The notes under the pieces were generated by a model that made no database searches, was not told the origin of the DNA, and saw only the letters and a program-made list of their open reading frames with translations. A program made the translations under genes and the position numbers. A stretch of DNA of 64,000 bases. Origin: Ashinkailepas kermadecensis. Lineage: Eukaryota; Arthropoda; Thecostraca; Neolepadidae. Below are positions 1 through 35,300 of this stretch, in pieces. Within the stretch, counting starts at the first letter, position 1, and each line of letters begins with the position of its first letter. Location of the stretch: contig JAOTOM010004577.1 in NCBI GenBank assembly GCA_034440615.1, forward strand, positions 62,001 through 126,000, given 5' to 3'.

Positions 1-142
1 CGACACGTCGACCGTTGAGTCATGTAGCGTCGCCAATCTCTCACGCCGATTGGTCGCGGGCGAAGAGTAGCGACAGGTGAGACTCGAACCCACAACCTTT
101 CGATTGTGAGACGAGCATCTTACCCCTAGACCACTCGTCCCC
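1..142 (-). mobile_element. tRNA-derived SINE, cut by the window edge
   Basis: The reverse complement has a tRNA-like head with A box TGGTCTAGGGG and B box GGTTCGAGTCT, followed by the tail found in other copies (GCGACCAATCGGCGTGAGAG). The loop reads CTCACAA, as in a Val(CAC) tRNA. It is the same family as 48113-48267. Confidence 0.85.
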
Positions 143-704
143 GGGCCACAGTTGCTAGTTGGTTGCTTGAGTTGGTTAGTTGGCTGGGGCATTTGGGGCA
201 CGGCTCCTGTCCAGAATTGCTGCTACAGCCTGCGCACAGTAGGTGCAAGACGCACCCACTCGCTAGCCGGGACTCCGGTGGACTTCTATATCAAATAATA
301 CCGCAATGTTACCAAAAAAAGTGAATATCATGTAATGAAGTCCAAAACCGTCGCTCACATGAGTTGATATACGACTCTAGCAGCTGTGGTCGCATTTCAA
401 ACGTCATACAAGAAGTTGACTAATCTAGGCTTAGGTCAGGCCAAAGCCGACTAGCTACGTTACAATGTTGATTGGGGGTGCGACGTCAAAGTTCACTCCA
501 CGCACACTTCGAGCCGTCTCGTCTCCTCTCTTCGTTAAATCAGTGATCAATCCTGAACTTCAAAATGTTGATTGCCAACTCCTCCACCCCTCGGATAGCC
601 ATTCATCCGACGTGGCCTGAGAATTGCTCCAATCTGAAAAAAAAACTTGTCCTGGCCCAACTCTCGCTCAAATCTGGCATGGACCTGGCGACGCGCCACA
701 CGCC
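143..704. other. Presumed ZC3H13 intron; nothing recognised
   Basis: Short ORFs overlap the start of the 50-bp array and are not convincing. I see no further ZC3H13 exon. Confidence 0.5.
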
Positions 705-931
705 TTCTGACCTCGACCTGACCCACCCACTGACCTGCCGGCGCGCCGCACGCCTGACCTCGACCTGACCCACCCACTGACCTTCCGGCGCGCCGCACGT
801 CTCCTGACCTCGACCTGACCCACCCACTGACCTGCCGGCGCGCCGCACGCCTCCTGACCTCGACCTGACCCACCCACTGACCTGCCGGCGCGCCGCACGC
901 CTCCTGACCTCGACCTGACCCACCCACTGAC

Positions 932-958
<27 letters not shown>
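705..958. repeat. 50-bp minisatellite overlapping the end of ZC3H13 exon 11
   Basis: About five units of CTCCTGACCTCGACCTGACC, CACCCACTGACCTGCCGGCG and CGCCGCACGC, with an exact 50-bp period at 841, 891 and 941. On the gene strand each unit contains CGGCAGGTCAGT, the probable donor of exon 11. Confidence 0.92.
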
Positions 959-24493
<23,535 letters not shown>

Positions 24494-25930
24494 GCTTCGG
24501 AAGGCCGTCTTTTGCACTGCACCTGCCGATACAGCAGGACAGTCACGCCTTCGCCAGATCGGTGTTTGGAGATCGGACATTGACAGTAGGTAACCGTTGG
24601 AGCATAAGAGGCAAGTGCAGGGAACGCACTGAGCTCCTCCGTGAGGGGTGAGCAGCCACTGATGCAGTGGTTGGTGTGGCAACTCGTGCGGCGGATCGGG
24701 GTGTGATGAGGCCGGTAGCGGATTGCACTAGCGACGCACACGTGTGATCACCAAAACGTACACATGGGATGTGGGATTCAGAACATGGTGAATGAAAAAA
24801 GAGCAGTTAGTTAATGGCAGAACAATCCTAACAAAAAAGAAAGAAAGAAAAAAAAAGAAAAATGTCAGGGGTATCCCCGGAGAGGCACCTTGCACTGAAA
24901 ATTAAAGGGAGTGCACTCAAGCATTCTGGAGATGAAGCTTCCACTGACAAATGAAATGGGTGGTGTGTAGGGGGACCACTCATGCAGCCTGGATGGGTGC
25001 TGCATGTCCATGTGGGGTGGGGGGGGGGCATGTGGCTGTGTTTCCACCCCCTGTAAGCATACCTACAATCTACCTGGCACAAGTTTGATGCTAATCTGGC
25101 TCATCTTGGTGTAAATTTTTCCCCCTTACTGGTGCACCCTGTCAGACCTGGTGCCACACTTTGCAGACTGTTGCCAGTGTATTGGTCATCTAAAATCCTG
25201 AGTCACAATGTTATTTTGCTGTGATATTGATACAAGATTTGGTAGCCCTTAACCATATGCACATAAAGCTAATCTTCAACTCTTACTATGATGAAGCTCA
25301 TTTTCGCCACATCCTTGGAGTGGTGATGACACAGCTAATGTTAGCAGACTGAATATGTTAAAGTATGTATGAAATATATGCATTGCACCATCATAGAGAT
25401 CCGTGATTTTATTGATGCCGCCCTTCCACTCAGCACACCTATACACATTGCTAGCCAGAAGTTACAGCTCTCCAAAATCATGAATGACAGTGCCACTGCA
25501 TAAACAATAACACAAGTTGTTGCTTCCATTGCTTATTCTCTCTTTCCTCTCCCCACTGTTTCCTCTTCCTCTGCATCCATCCACCTGCATCTGTAATGAT
25601 GACCTTTCTGTATATAGGGAGCCAGCCCATACAAATCTTAAGTACCTGTCATTGTCCAAACAAATTCACCATTATTTTTTAATGTTATTTGAATGATTGT
25701 GAAGTTCCCTTGGTGAAATGCAAGTGCTTATTAAGATATAAGCACCTGCACTTGAATTCCTTATATCTTAGTCTTCATTCCCCAAAGAAATGAATCTTAA
25801 ATTTAGTTTGATCATATAAAAATATATATTATTGCACTTAAAGGTGTCCATGAGACAAGTTTTACACACATTTTCCCATGGTGAAGCAAACAAAAAGGCT
25901 TGGTTGGTTATATTAGGTCAAGCTTTTCCT
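24494..25930. other. Upstream region of ZC3H13; intergenic
   Basis: It should hold the ZC3H13 promoter and 5' UTR, but I see no TATA box or other motif I can support. Homopolymer-rich from 24820. Confidence 0.5.
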
Positions 25931-26674
25931 TTAACATGTGCTGTGGAGGCCCTCTGAAAATTATGCACACTGGAGGTGGGATCTTCCCCCCCCCCCCCTA
26001 AGATCTCAGCTTCTATTATAGCTAGATATATATATATATTTTTTATATATTCTATATTCTATATCTATTCTATATTCTATTATATTGGTCAGTTACCGGT
26101 TCCAGCTACCAGAACTGAGCTGCCCCCTGGACTGGTGCAATCAACTTCAGGAAGAAATGGCTGAAGTACATGAACGAAGTGTGGAAATGTTTAGGTTCAC
26201 AATGACAACAAAAACAGAAGTTTTCAGTAGGGAGTAACATGCAAAATGACATGAATTGCATGACAGTCATTTGCATTCATGACAACCTTCCAGTTGACCA
26301 AGTTTGGTTCCATTGACCTTTCATGAACTTCACCTGAGTTGACCTCAGTGACCTAGCATGATCTTGAAACAATATAGCATAACAATATACATCAAACAAG
26401 TCACTAGTATTGCCAAGAACACTTCCCTTTTGCCAATATACAGGAAGCACATCAGGGCAGATTTTTGTGGTCTGATGTTACAAAATGTTTTGACTTTGAT
26501 GGCATCTAAGTTTTTGACTGATTTTCATTTTTCCTGTTTCAAGTAACATGCCAGACATTTATAAGTAGGTACACAAAAAATGGTGTATATTGACCTGTAA
26601 AATCTGGAGTTATTTACAAAACAAATTGGAGGAGCGGGTGAATTTCGACCCATCCTCTCCAGTGCATGTATTAA
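25931..26674 (-). mobile_element. TTAA-flanked inverted-repeat element, 744 bp
   Basis: It begins TTAACATGTGC and ends, inverted, GCATGTATTAA. Its interior is the reverse complement of 46665-47605, with many CpG sites decayed to TpG or CpA. It has no coding capacity, and the TTAA edges suggest piggyBac-type mobilisation. Confidence 0.7.
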
Positions 26675-26973
26675 GTTGAAAATTTTTTAAAGCCTTTTTT
26701 TAAAAAATTGCAAAGAAATTTAATTATTTTTCTTTAAACATAGTTTAGGTTAGGTTCAGTTAGGTTTTTCTTTGTTTTAATGTTTTGGAATAACAATTGT
26801 TTGAAAATTTACCATCTTTTTACATCTTTTTTCATAAATGGAAGCCTCCAACTAACATTGAACTTCCATCATGGGCCTGGAATCACCATTCTCTCTTTCT
26901 TGAACAACTGCAACAATTAAAATGTGCTTGATCTGTCTATGGCCAACATTTCAAGTTATTTTTTTTTTGTTTA

Positions 26974-28226
26974 TAAAAGGTGTTTTGGGATTTTGGGGAA
27001 TTGTTTTTCAGAATATGATGTATATGAATGTGACTAAGAAGATGCAACCACTCATTTTTGGTGCTGATGCTTACTTTTCAATTTGAACAATGACGTCATA
27101 GGTATGGCACCGAGGCTTCAACTGGCTAATACTACAAATGGTTCACATACCTTAATGAGATGGTTGAAGTAGCTTAACCTAACCTAACCTCATGGTGCAT
27201 TATATGAATTATAGCTATGATAAACCAAGAGGTAAGGGTAATCTTCAAGTATTACCCTTCACGCTTTGTTTATATCAACAATGCATCCGAGTCACCATCA
27301 GCTGACTGCCAGTCAGCTGTTAGTGACGTCACTCAAACGTACAGAAACAACACTTCCATACGAGTGCACTGAATGATCCCAGGGCATCACCAGGAATATT
27401 TATAAGGGGTCGATGTGGACTTAATCCATGGGCATCAGGAACAAATTTATGTCTACAAAGCAGTTGTGGAGGTATATATTCAGGGCTTCACAGGACATTT
27501 TCCTTTGATGGGTGGTGGTTTAGATGGCACTAGATACAGCACGAGGAATTTCCTGCTTGGGGAGGGTGTGCTGATTCTATTTCACAATGGTGAAGATCTA
27601 ACCTAACAATATCCTAACAATAACCTAACCTAACCTAACCCTTATAAATATTCCTGGTGATGCCCTTGGGTCATTCAGTGCACCCAACTGGGGTGTCTCG
27701 GTATGTTTGAATGACATCACCAACAGCTGACTGGAAGTCAGCTGATGACGGCTTGGATACATTTTGTAGATAAAGGAAGTCTGAGGGGTAATACTTGAAG
27801 AATACTGAGGTAAGCAGGTTAGGTTAGGTTAAGCTACTTTGACCATCTCATTATGGTATGTGAACCATTTGTAGCATTAGCCAGCCAACCTAACCTCATG
27901 GCACATTATATAAATTATAGCTATGATAAACCAAGAGGTAAGCAGGTTAGGTTAGGCTAAGTTAGGCTAGGTTGGGTTAGGTTAGTTTAGGTTAAGCTAC
28001 TTTGACCATCTCATTAAGGAATGTGAACCATTTGTAGCATTAGCCAGTCAAAGCCTCAGTGCCATACCTATGGCGTCATTACACCATACCAATGTGACGT
28101 CATCGTCCAAATTGAAAAGTAAGCATCAATACCAAAAATGAGTGGTCACATCTTCTTAGTCATGTTCATAAACATTATATTCTGAATAAGTATTCCCAAA
28201 ATTCCCAAAACACCTTTTATCAAAAA
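26974..28226. mobile_element. Foldback (long inverted repeat) element
   Basis: The left arm, about 26974-27412, starts AAAAGGTGTTTTGGGATTTT. The right arm, about 27630-28226, ends AATTCCCAAAACACCTTTT, its inverse. Matching inner landmarks include CAGCTGACTG/CAGTCAGCTG and TATTACCCTTC/GGGGTAATA. The arms carry TTAGG-like runs. The right arm has an extra internal duplication. The loop of about 215 bp has no clear gene. Confidence 0.8.
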
Positions 28227-29351
28227 TTTACCATGATTTTTTCCACCATATCATGCTTGAGCAATAGGATTAACATTCAAATTAGCACACACCTTTTCAG
28301 CAAACAGTAGACGCTTGAAGTAGAAGTCCCTCCATACGACTCAGCTGAAAAATTAGCACTGGTGTCAACGGCTTTGTCCTAAGGCATATGATGGTAAAAG
28401 CTGGATCAAAAATGGTCTTCACTCATGAGAATACGGCTGGACAGGCAAGAACATGAAATATATTAAATTATGTCAAGTCAAGCACACTTAATTCCCCTGA
28501 TCCACGCCATACTTATGGCCGCCACCTCCTCTCCGCCACCTCCTCTCCGCCAAGAATGTCTCTCAAGGATGTTAAAAGAGAAATGTGCTCGATATTCGCT
28601 ATTAATGCTGGCAGCTAGTCACGTTTGACACGCCCCAAAAGGGCCCCTCCACGTTTACTTCGTTGATGATGAACGAGAGCGCTGTTGACGGCAGGCTCAG
28701 ATGCAAGCTACTGGTAAAATTGGAAATTGTGATTGGTGCTCTTAATATTAATAATTAATGGAAATTGTAAACGTACATGGACGAAAACAATGACGCGCAG
28801 GTTGTGTAACATATGCGCCGATTCAGGTTTGATATATCTCATCAGGAACTTGAACATAAATCTGTTAAGAATATAAATGGAATTACAGGTGCTTTTTGTA
28901 TATATATAATGAACTGAAGAATTTAACTCCACTAGTATTTTCAGTTGATGGCCGACATGTTATGTCTAAAATGTAAATTAATTGACAAAATGATGTACCG
29001 ACGTATACAGCAAAACAAAATTAATTATTCGCTTATCCTGGTAACACTGTGAACTAAAAATCATAAATACACCATGGATGCTAGCTTAACACATTTTTTT
29101 AATATATATTATCCTGGGAATATACCTGAGGTCACATGGGACTTCCCCCATTTTCAATAATGGACTCACCAATGAACGTGGTCACTGCGCATGCTCGGAC
29201 AGCCGATAACAAACACAGCAGAAATCTGTGCCGTTGATCTTGGCCCGCGGTTGCGTCGGGTTCGTGGGGCTTTTTGCAGGGTGTTGGCGGTGGATATCCA
29301 CCTCGTGTCCTGGCATTTTTAGATGTAACGGCAGCAAATTATCGGGAAAAA
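28227..29351. other. Intergenic region upstream of boule
   Basis: The last 130 bases before the putative start exon hold several CpG and may be promoter or 5' UTR. No core element is firm. Confidence 0.4.
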
Positions 29352-29354
29352 ATG
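29352..29354 (+). CDS. boule: boule putative start exon (ATG directly before a donor)
   Basis: ATG is followed at once by GTGAGT, a strong donor. Exon 43129-43220 enters in phase 0 with no ATG of its own in frame, so a phase-0 start exon is needed, and this site satisfies that. The preceding 130 bases are richer in CpG than the surroundings, as a promoter or 5' UTR might be. The rival site at 30779 (ATGCATTTCTCC before GTGAGT) gives the wrong phase. Only a transcript can settle it. Confidence 0.35.
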
Positions 29355-32300
29355 GTGAGTCTTCTTTCTTTTACAGTACTTTAACCGATAGTTTTATTCT
29401 TATGCGTTCACGCCTAAGTGGAACACCAGTTAGAACAACTTCATCAGGCTTGTTCCTTCGAATCCAACCTGACCGTGATGATGGAGGATGCAGGCTTGTC
29501 GACTACCACATGGTACTGGTTTCTTATTTATTTGTTATCTGTGATTGTGCAACTTCATTCAATGATATGGAGCTGTGTGTGCCATTTAAATTTTAGGTCA
29601 TTTAAGTCATCAGGGGTGTTGATTTCTGAAAATTATTGGACAGTACATGAAAGCAATAGGTGGACCCAAATGAATTGGGGGACATTCCATAGGGTTCTGT
29701 GTTAAAATTTGAAATTATCGGGGGTGATCAAAGACAACATTGGGGGGAACTTGTCCCCTCAAAAGTATATCAAAACTACACCCATGCATGTTATCCAACA
29801 TCAGAAATGGGGAGGGGGTTTGGGGAAGAGGGTTGTTATGTAGGTAGGTCACAGGCAGATCTATAAATTTTGGTGTTTTTGTAGAAGCCCCTGAGCACAT
29901 TGGAGAAACAATGTGTTTACTGGGCTTTGACTTGTTGAAGCCTCCCTAGCTCAGCACCTGCACTGATCTGGATATTTACCAATCATGCAGCCCACAGGCA
30001 AAGCAGTGGGCTGAGCCATTAGCAGCAGGGTGGGAATTAAGGCACTTCTTAAGATATTTTATCTCTGAAAACATTTTTGCACTCCGCGTTCATACTTGAT
30101 AGGATAGGCTTCACATGTACTCCGACACAAATGTGGGAACAAAGATATCAATAAAAACAAACAGAACAACACCAAAAAAAAATGCCTGTTATTCCACTTA
30201 TGGTCACCACTCAAACTAATCACTTTTTGTAGCAGTCAGCAGCCGGACCACAGCTTCACACACTCCATCAATCTCAACTACCGGAATTGCCGATAACAAC
30301 GCAGCAACTTGCAAGATGATGTGCATGCGCACTGAGAACACTGCTCTCCGGCTCTAGAGCCGTGTCTCGGAATACCTGTGTTCCTGCCACCCTATAGTGG
30401 GAAACTGACAGTTTTAAGAGATGTCTCCGGAGTCCCGGAGGCCACAGATCAGAATTGGCTGCGTTAGCGTTTTCTGTTCTGAAATCTGTCCGTCAACCAA
30501 TCAATGCAAGGTATTTTGTATATGACATAACCATTAGCAACTTTGAACACATGGTTAACAGTGTCCACACAAGTTAACAGTAAACACAAGACCTTGACTG
30601 ATCCTTTGCTTTGATCACATCCAACTGTGGCGTGTGCGGTAGCGTAGTTGCGTTCGTATTACGTGGGAAATTGGCTGCGTAGGTAGGTATGCGCTCTGAG
30701 CTGAGGGTGAAGTGTGAAGTGTTTTTGTTTGTTTTTCATATGGCTAGCCTTGTACTGAGACCAACAGTGAAGGGAAAATGCATTTCTCCTGTGAGTTATA
30801 AGAAACAAAACTGCTGATTATTACGGGTCACTGCCGGGCGGTGCCATCCATTGTTAATTTCTTTGTTTGTATGTTTTGGCATTTGATTTGACCAAAAATG
30901 AGAATATTACTTATGCATATTATGTAGGTACTGATTTAGGTTTTCTGGTTGTTTACTGGTAAACAGATTCCATGCATAAAAAAAATAATGTCCATGAAAA
31001 TGTACTCCGGAAGAAATCGGTATGCACTCCGACTCCCAACCCGGAAAATAAGTTTCCCACTCTGATTAGCAGTGATCATACATATAGTGCATAGTAAACC
31101 ACCTAACAAAAATAAGCTTTGGGAAATCACGTGTAAGGATAAGACAAATATTCACCATTTAAAATCACACCACTTAGCACTGGCAGCAGGTGTGGTGTCC
31201 TTCAGTGATCTAATTATATGATATCTGACATAAGTAGGTTTTATACAATACAACACCAGTATGCTTTATGAGATCCAACATACTTTGATTTTGGGTGGTC
31301 CAACATCATTCAGTTTTAGGTGACCATACAATGGTAGGTTGGGTTAGTTTTTTGTTGTGCATTCTCATCACATATTACCCCTTCCATATTTCCCCATATT
31401 TTGTTGCAAGGAGAGAGAATAGCATGTACATGTATTGTTGCAAAGCTGTTTTCTGGCATTTTGACTGCTATTTGCATGACTTTTATGTTCTTTTCTTGGT
31501 GAAATGACTACTTATTGGGAGATGTGCATTTCAACTTAAATTACTTGTATCTGAAGAAGTTGTCATTTCCTGAAAGATTAATATCAAATTTGTTCAAATC
31601 ACATAAGCAAACAGCATAAAAACATCTTTTAGCAAAAATTTGACTTAGAGGCTCCTAGATATATACCAAAATTTTGATTGAAGGGGCCCTCCATTTTCAA
31701 GGGGTACATTTTTGGAGATGGAAGTAGATCTCCAGGCCTAGGGTCTCCAATGCTTCCCAGTGGACCTCTCAATAGCACTTCCATTCTCCTGTAGTCACTG
31801 CTATGAATGTGACTGATGACCACCTCTTTGAATGGCTTGGGTAATTGCCTTTTTGGGGTGTTAAATAACAAGTTGGGTTATAACTGAACATCACATGGTC
31901 AAAGGGGACAAATAGTCTAGGGGTAAGTTGCCCATCTCACACTTGAAAGATTGTGGGTTTGAGTCTTGCCTGTTGCCACTGCCCTCACAATTGGTGATAG
32001 ATTGGCGACGCTACATGACTCAAAGGTCGACATGTTGTACAAACCATTAACCACCATCACATGGTCACCCTTTCCCAGTCCTGGAAGGCTGGTGATGTCT
32101 TGAGCCATATCTTTTTCACTAGTCAAGGATGTGTGGATAGTTACCATGCTTGAAACAAGTAGGCATTTGCACATGCGGGTGCAGGAAACAGTATCTAACA
32201 GCCAGATTAGCTAACAGTAACACCACCCAGATAGTAAACAGTATGTTGGGCTCTGGGTACCAAAGGTCCCGGGTTCGACACTCCCACTGCTCTGGACATT

Positions 32301-35300
32301 TCCCAATCCCGTGGCCCACCGGCGAAACGGTGTTGGCGGCGCCATTAGCTGTGAATGTGCAAAAAGTGTCATGAACCACCAAATAAACAAACCATAGTAA
32401 ACAGTACCAGTACCCATGTTAGGTATTAGCCAGACATTACATTTAGCCTATTGCATTACATTTAGCTAGATTAGATATTAGCTCCACACTTCATTAGCTA
32501 CACAAATACAAATGTCATTTTTTGCTGGCTCACAGGTTTGACAGAGGGATCAAAATTTTAAAACAAGAGTAGTTTCAGAGAGCCAGTAGAGCAGGTTATC
32601 TGGGCATTATTTGAGCTTTTGGGATTACTTCTGTGATACAAATTAAACTGGCTCATTTCCTACCATGCATTGATCATCATGGTTGTTGTGCACAAGTCAC
32701 AATGTTAAAATAATGTTTTTTTGTTAGGTGTGCGATGTCGAAACGAGTACAATAGGATGTCAAAATTTGTCATGGAATTAGTGTCATTTAAAATACTTTT
32801 TGTCCTTCCAGCTTGCATTAAAGCCAGTAGTGCACTTATGACTACCTTTTTGTTTGTTTTGACATACCTAATATAAGAAGAGCTATATTCGGATTAGCAA
32901 TAAAATTACCTGTGCTATAAACTGGTGTTACTAGATAACATGATAGGTAATCCCTTTACCTGAAATGACGCTTGAACATGTTCATGTATCACAACCCCTT
33001 ATGGTGAACATGAGCACACTTATAGCGAGATACTGTTAGAAACGAGGAATAGAGCCATCAGCACACATCAAGTAGCACGATGTCGATTCTTTTTTTAGAA
33101 GGATGTTGATTGAGTGTTCATTAAGTGGTGTATTCCACCCTATTTCACGAATAATTTATCACTGATGAGTCATGCACAACAAACAGTCATGCATGAGTCT
33201 TGCCAGCATTTGTATACAGCACATGGTTCTCTTTTCCCTGATGGCATCTACCTCCTGGGCATAGTCAGGCTGTGGGGGGAGTTTTGGTCCTCAAGCTGGC
33301 AGGAACTCCAGGCTGGTTAGGTACCAGCTTAGCCATGATCACACTGCTTAAGTGGATCTGTTTGGTGTACGTTCTTGCTTACCAATGTTTCAGCCATGTT
33401 TAGTTAATCTGTTTTGCCAGTAGGTGTTTGTTCCCAGCTCAGTTGGGAGTGAGGTTATTCTACCTCTTCTTATTGTTAGTTTACCCTCTGCCTTTCCTTT
33501 GCTCAGCCAATTTTTCCCTCAATTTGTTGCCAATGTCCCTTTCTTCTCTGGAAAGGTTAGGGCTGGTGTAAATGGTTTGAAAATTATCACTTTGTCTCAG
33601 CTACTAAGCAAGACATCAGTTCCCATTTGGATGCTTTGGTTTCAAGTGTTGCTACCATGAGGTGATAGGGAGATTATCACAAGCAGGGTAACCATAATAA
33701 TTTGTGATGTGTGATCCTAGATGTGAAGAGGAACTTTTTTAGTACTTGAATGTGGAGATGTGACCTGTGACATCAGAGATTCAGTTTTCACTTTCCATGT
33801 GAATGTACCATTCGACCTCCAAATAAAAATAGAGGATAATTTATGGGATTTGATAATGTTCTGGATGCTAAAAATCTAGGAACAGTATCTGTCCAACCCT
33901 GGCCATCAGGTGATGTGAAATTGGCTCAAAATGACCAACTTAGTTGATGCACCCTAAAACAACAAGGTGATGTATATGATCATGGTGCTGTCCTTTCTGA
34001 TCTCTATGGATTTTATATCATTGGAAAGGGAGTGAAATAAATTCAGCTATGTTGACTGTTAAATACTTGTGCACATGTTCTTAGCATTGTTCTGAAATCC
34101 CTATAGTTGGGTGCAAATTGACACCTGACATAACTTTTCTTCCATCACTTCCAATATGTTTTCAGCATCCTCATACCAAGGGCCTCATCATGTGCCTGAG
34201 TGTCAATATATCTTGCTATTCATCATCAGCATTATAAATATAGAAAAAAAAATAAGTGTGGAAACATCTCACAGTTCCACATGAGATACATGTGAATTAT
34301 CCTCATAATGCTTTCAATTCACATATCAAACAAGCCTGAGAGCTGTTCTGGTGCAAAAACCTGCTATAGACCACAATAACACCTGCTGTGCCATAACAGT
34401 GTAATGCCTAGTGACTAATATTAGTCAACTGACTATGTGCAGACAAACATCCTAGAATCTGAGTGGTTGCCATCTAGCAAGAACAGGGTGAAACAGAACC
34501 CAACTTGAAGATGTATGAAAAAAAATGCATGGATGTGCTTTTGACACCTACCATTCAAGCTAACTTATGGATTAAAGACAACCCCAATAATGTGTAGAGG
34601 ATAATTAATTGAAATGGAATATGTTTTTATGTTATTCCATGCCAGTTTCCTGCTATTTTGTACAGTAAAACAATGCAGATGTTCCTGTTGAATTATGCAT
34701 TAATCCATGGTAGTGAAATGCAATGATGGAAAAAAGCTCTTGCATTCAATTCATGACATTTCAAGTAGATATTTTATGGAAGATGTTACAACATAGGTAA
34801 ACAATCAAAAGTACATGGGCTGAAACTTTCTTTTAAATGGAATAACCCCAACTGCATTTGTTTCTATTCTAGATCAAACTTTGTGGGCACAATCACACCT
34901 TACTGAATCAAGGCAGCGTACACAAATCTGCTGTCCTCATGCAAATTTAGTAACCTGAGTATTTTGAATTATTATGTGTTGATTGACCACAATTTTGCAT
35001 AACTTGGAAGCTCTCATTCAGCATTCATCAACCTTCCCCATGACAGGATTTGCATCCAAAATCTATAGTATGTGTCAAATAAGCCATTCTAATTTAGTAG
35101 CCAAGTCCAAGATACACCCAACCACAGATAGCTTTTCTGTAATCCAAAGACAAAAGGAAACTGCCACCTTGAGAAAATAAGTTGTTTATATTTGTTGAAC
35201 CATTGCAGAGGGATGTCTTCTCCCAGAATGTGGCTTTTGAAGAATATGTTTAAGGAAACATTAAATGTATTTAATTCTTAACATGGATGTACCTATAAAG

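Noticed and set aside
27175..27965. Telomeric TTAGG array
   Set aside because: The runs are short, degenerate and within a foldback element. This is interstitial, not a chromosome end.
30779..30790. Alternative boule start exon (ATG plus 3 codons before GTGAGT)
   Set aside because: It ends in phase 1, but the next boule exon needs phase 0.
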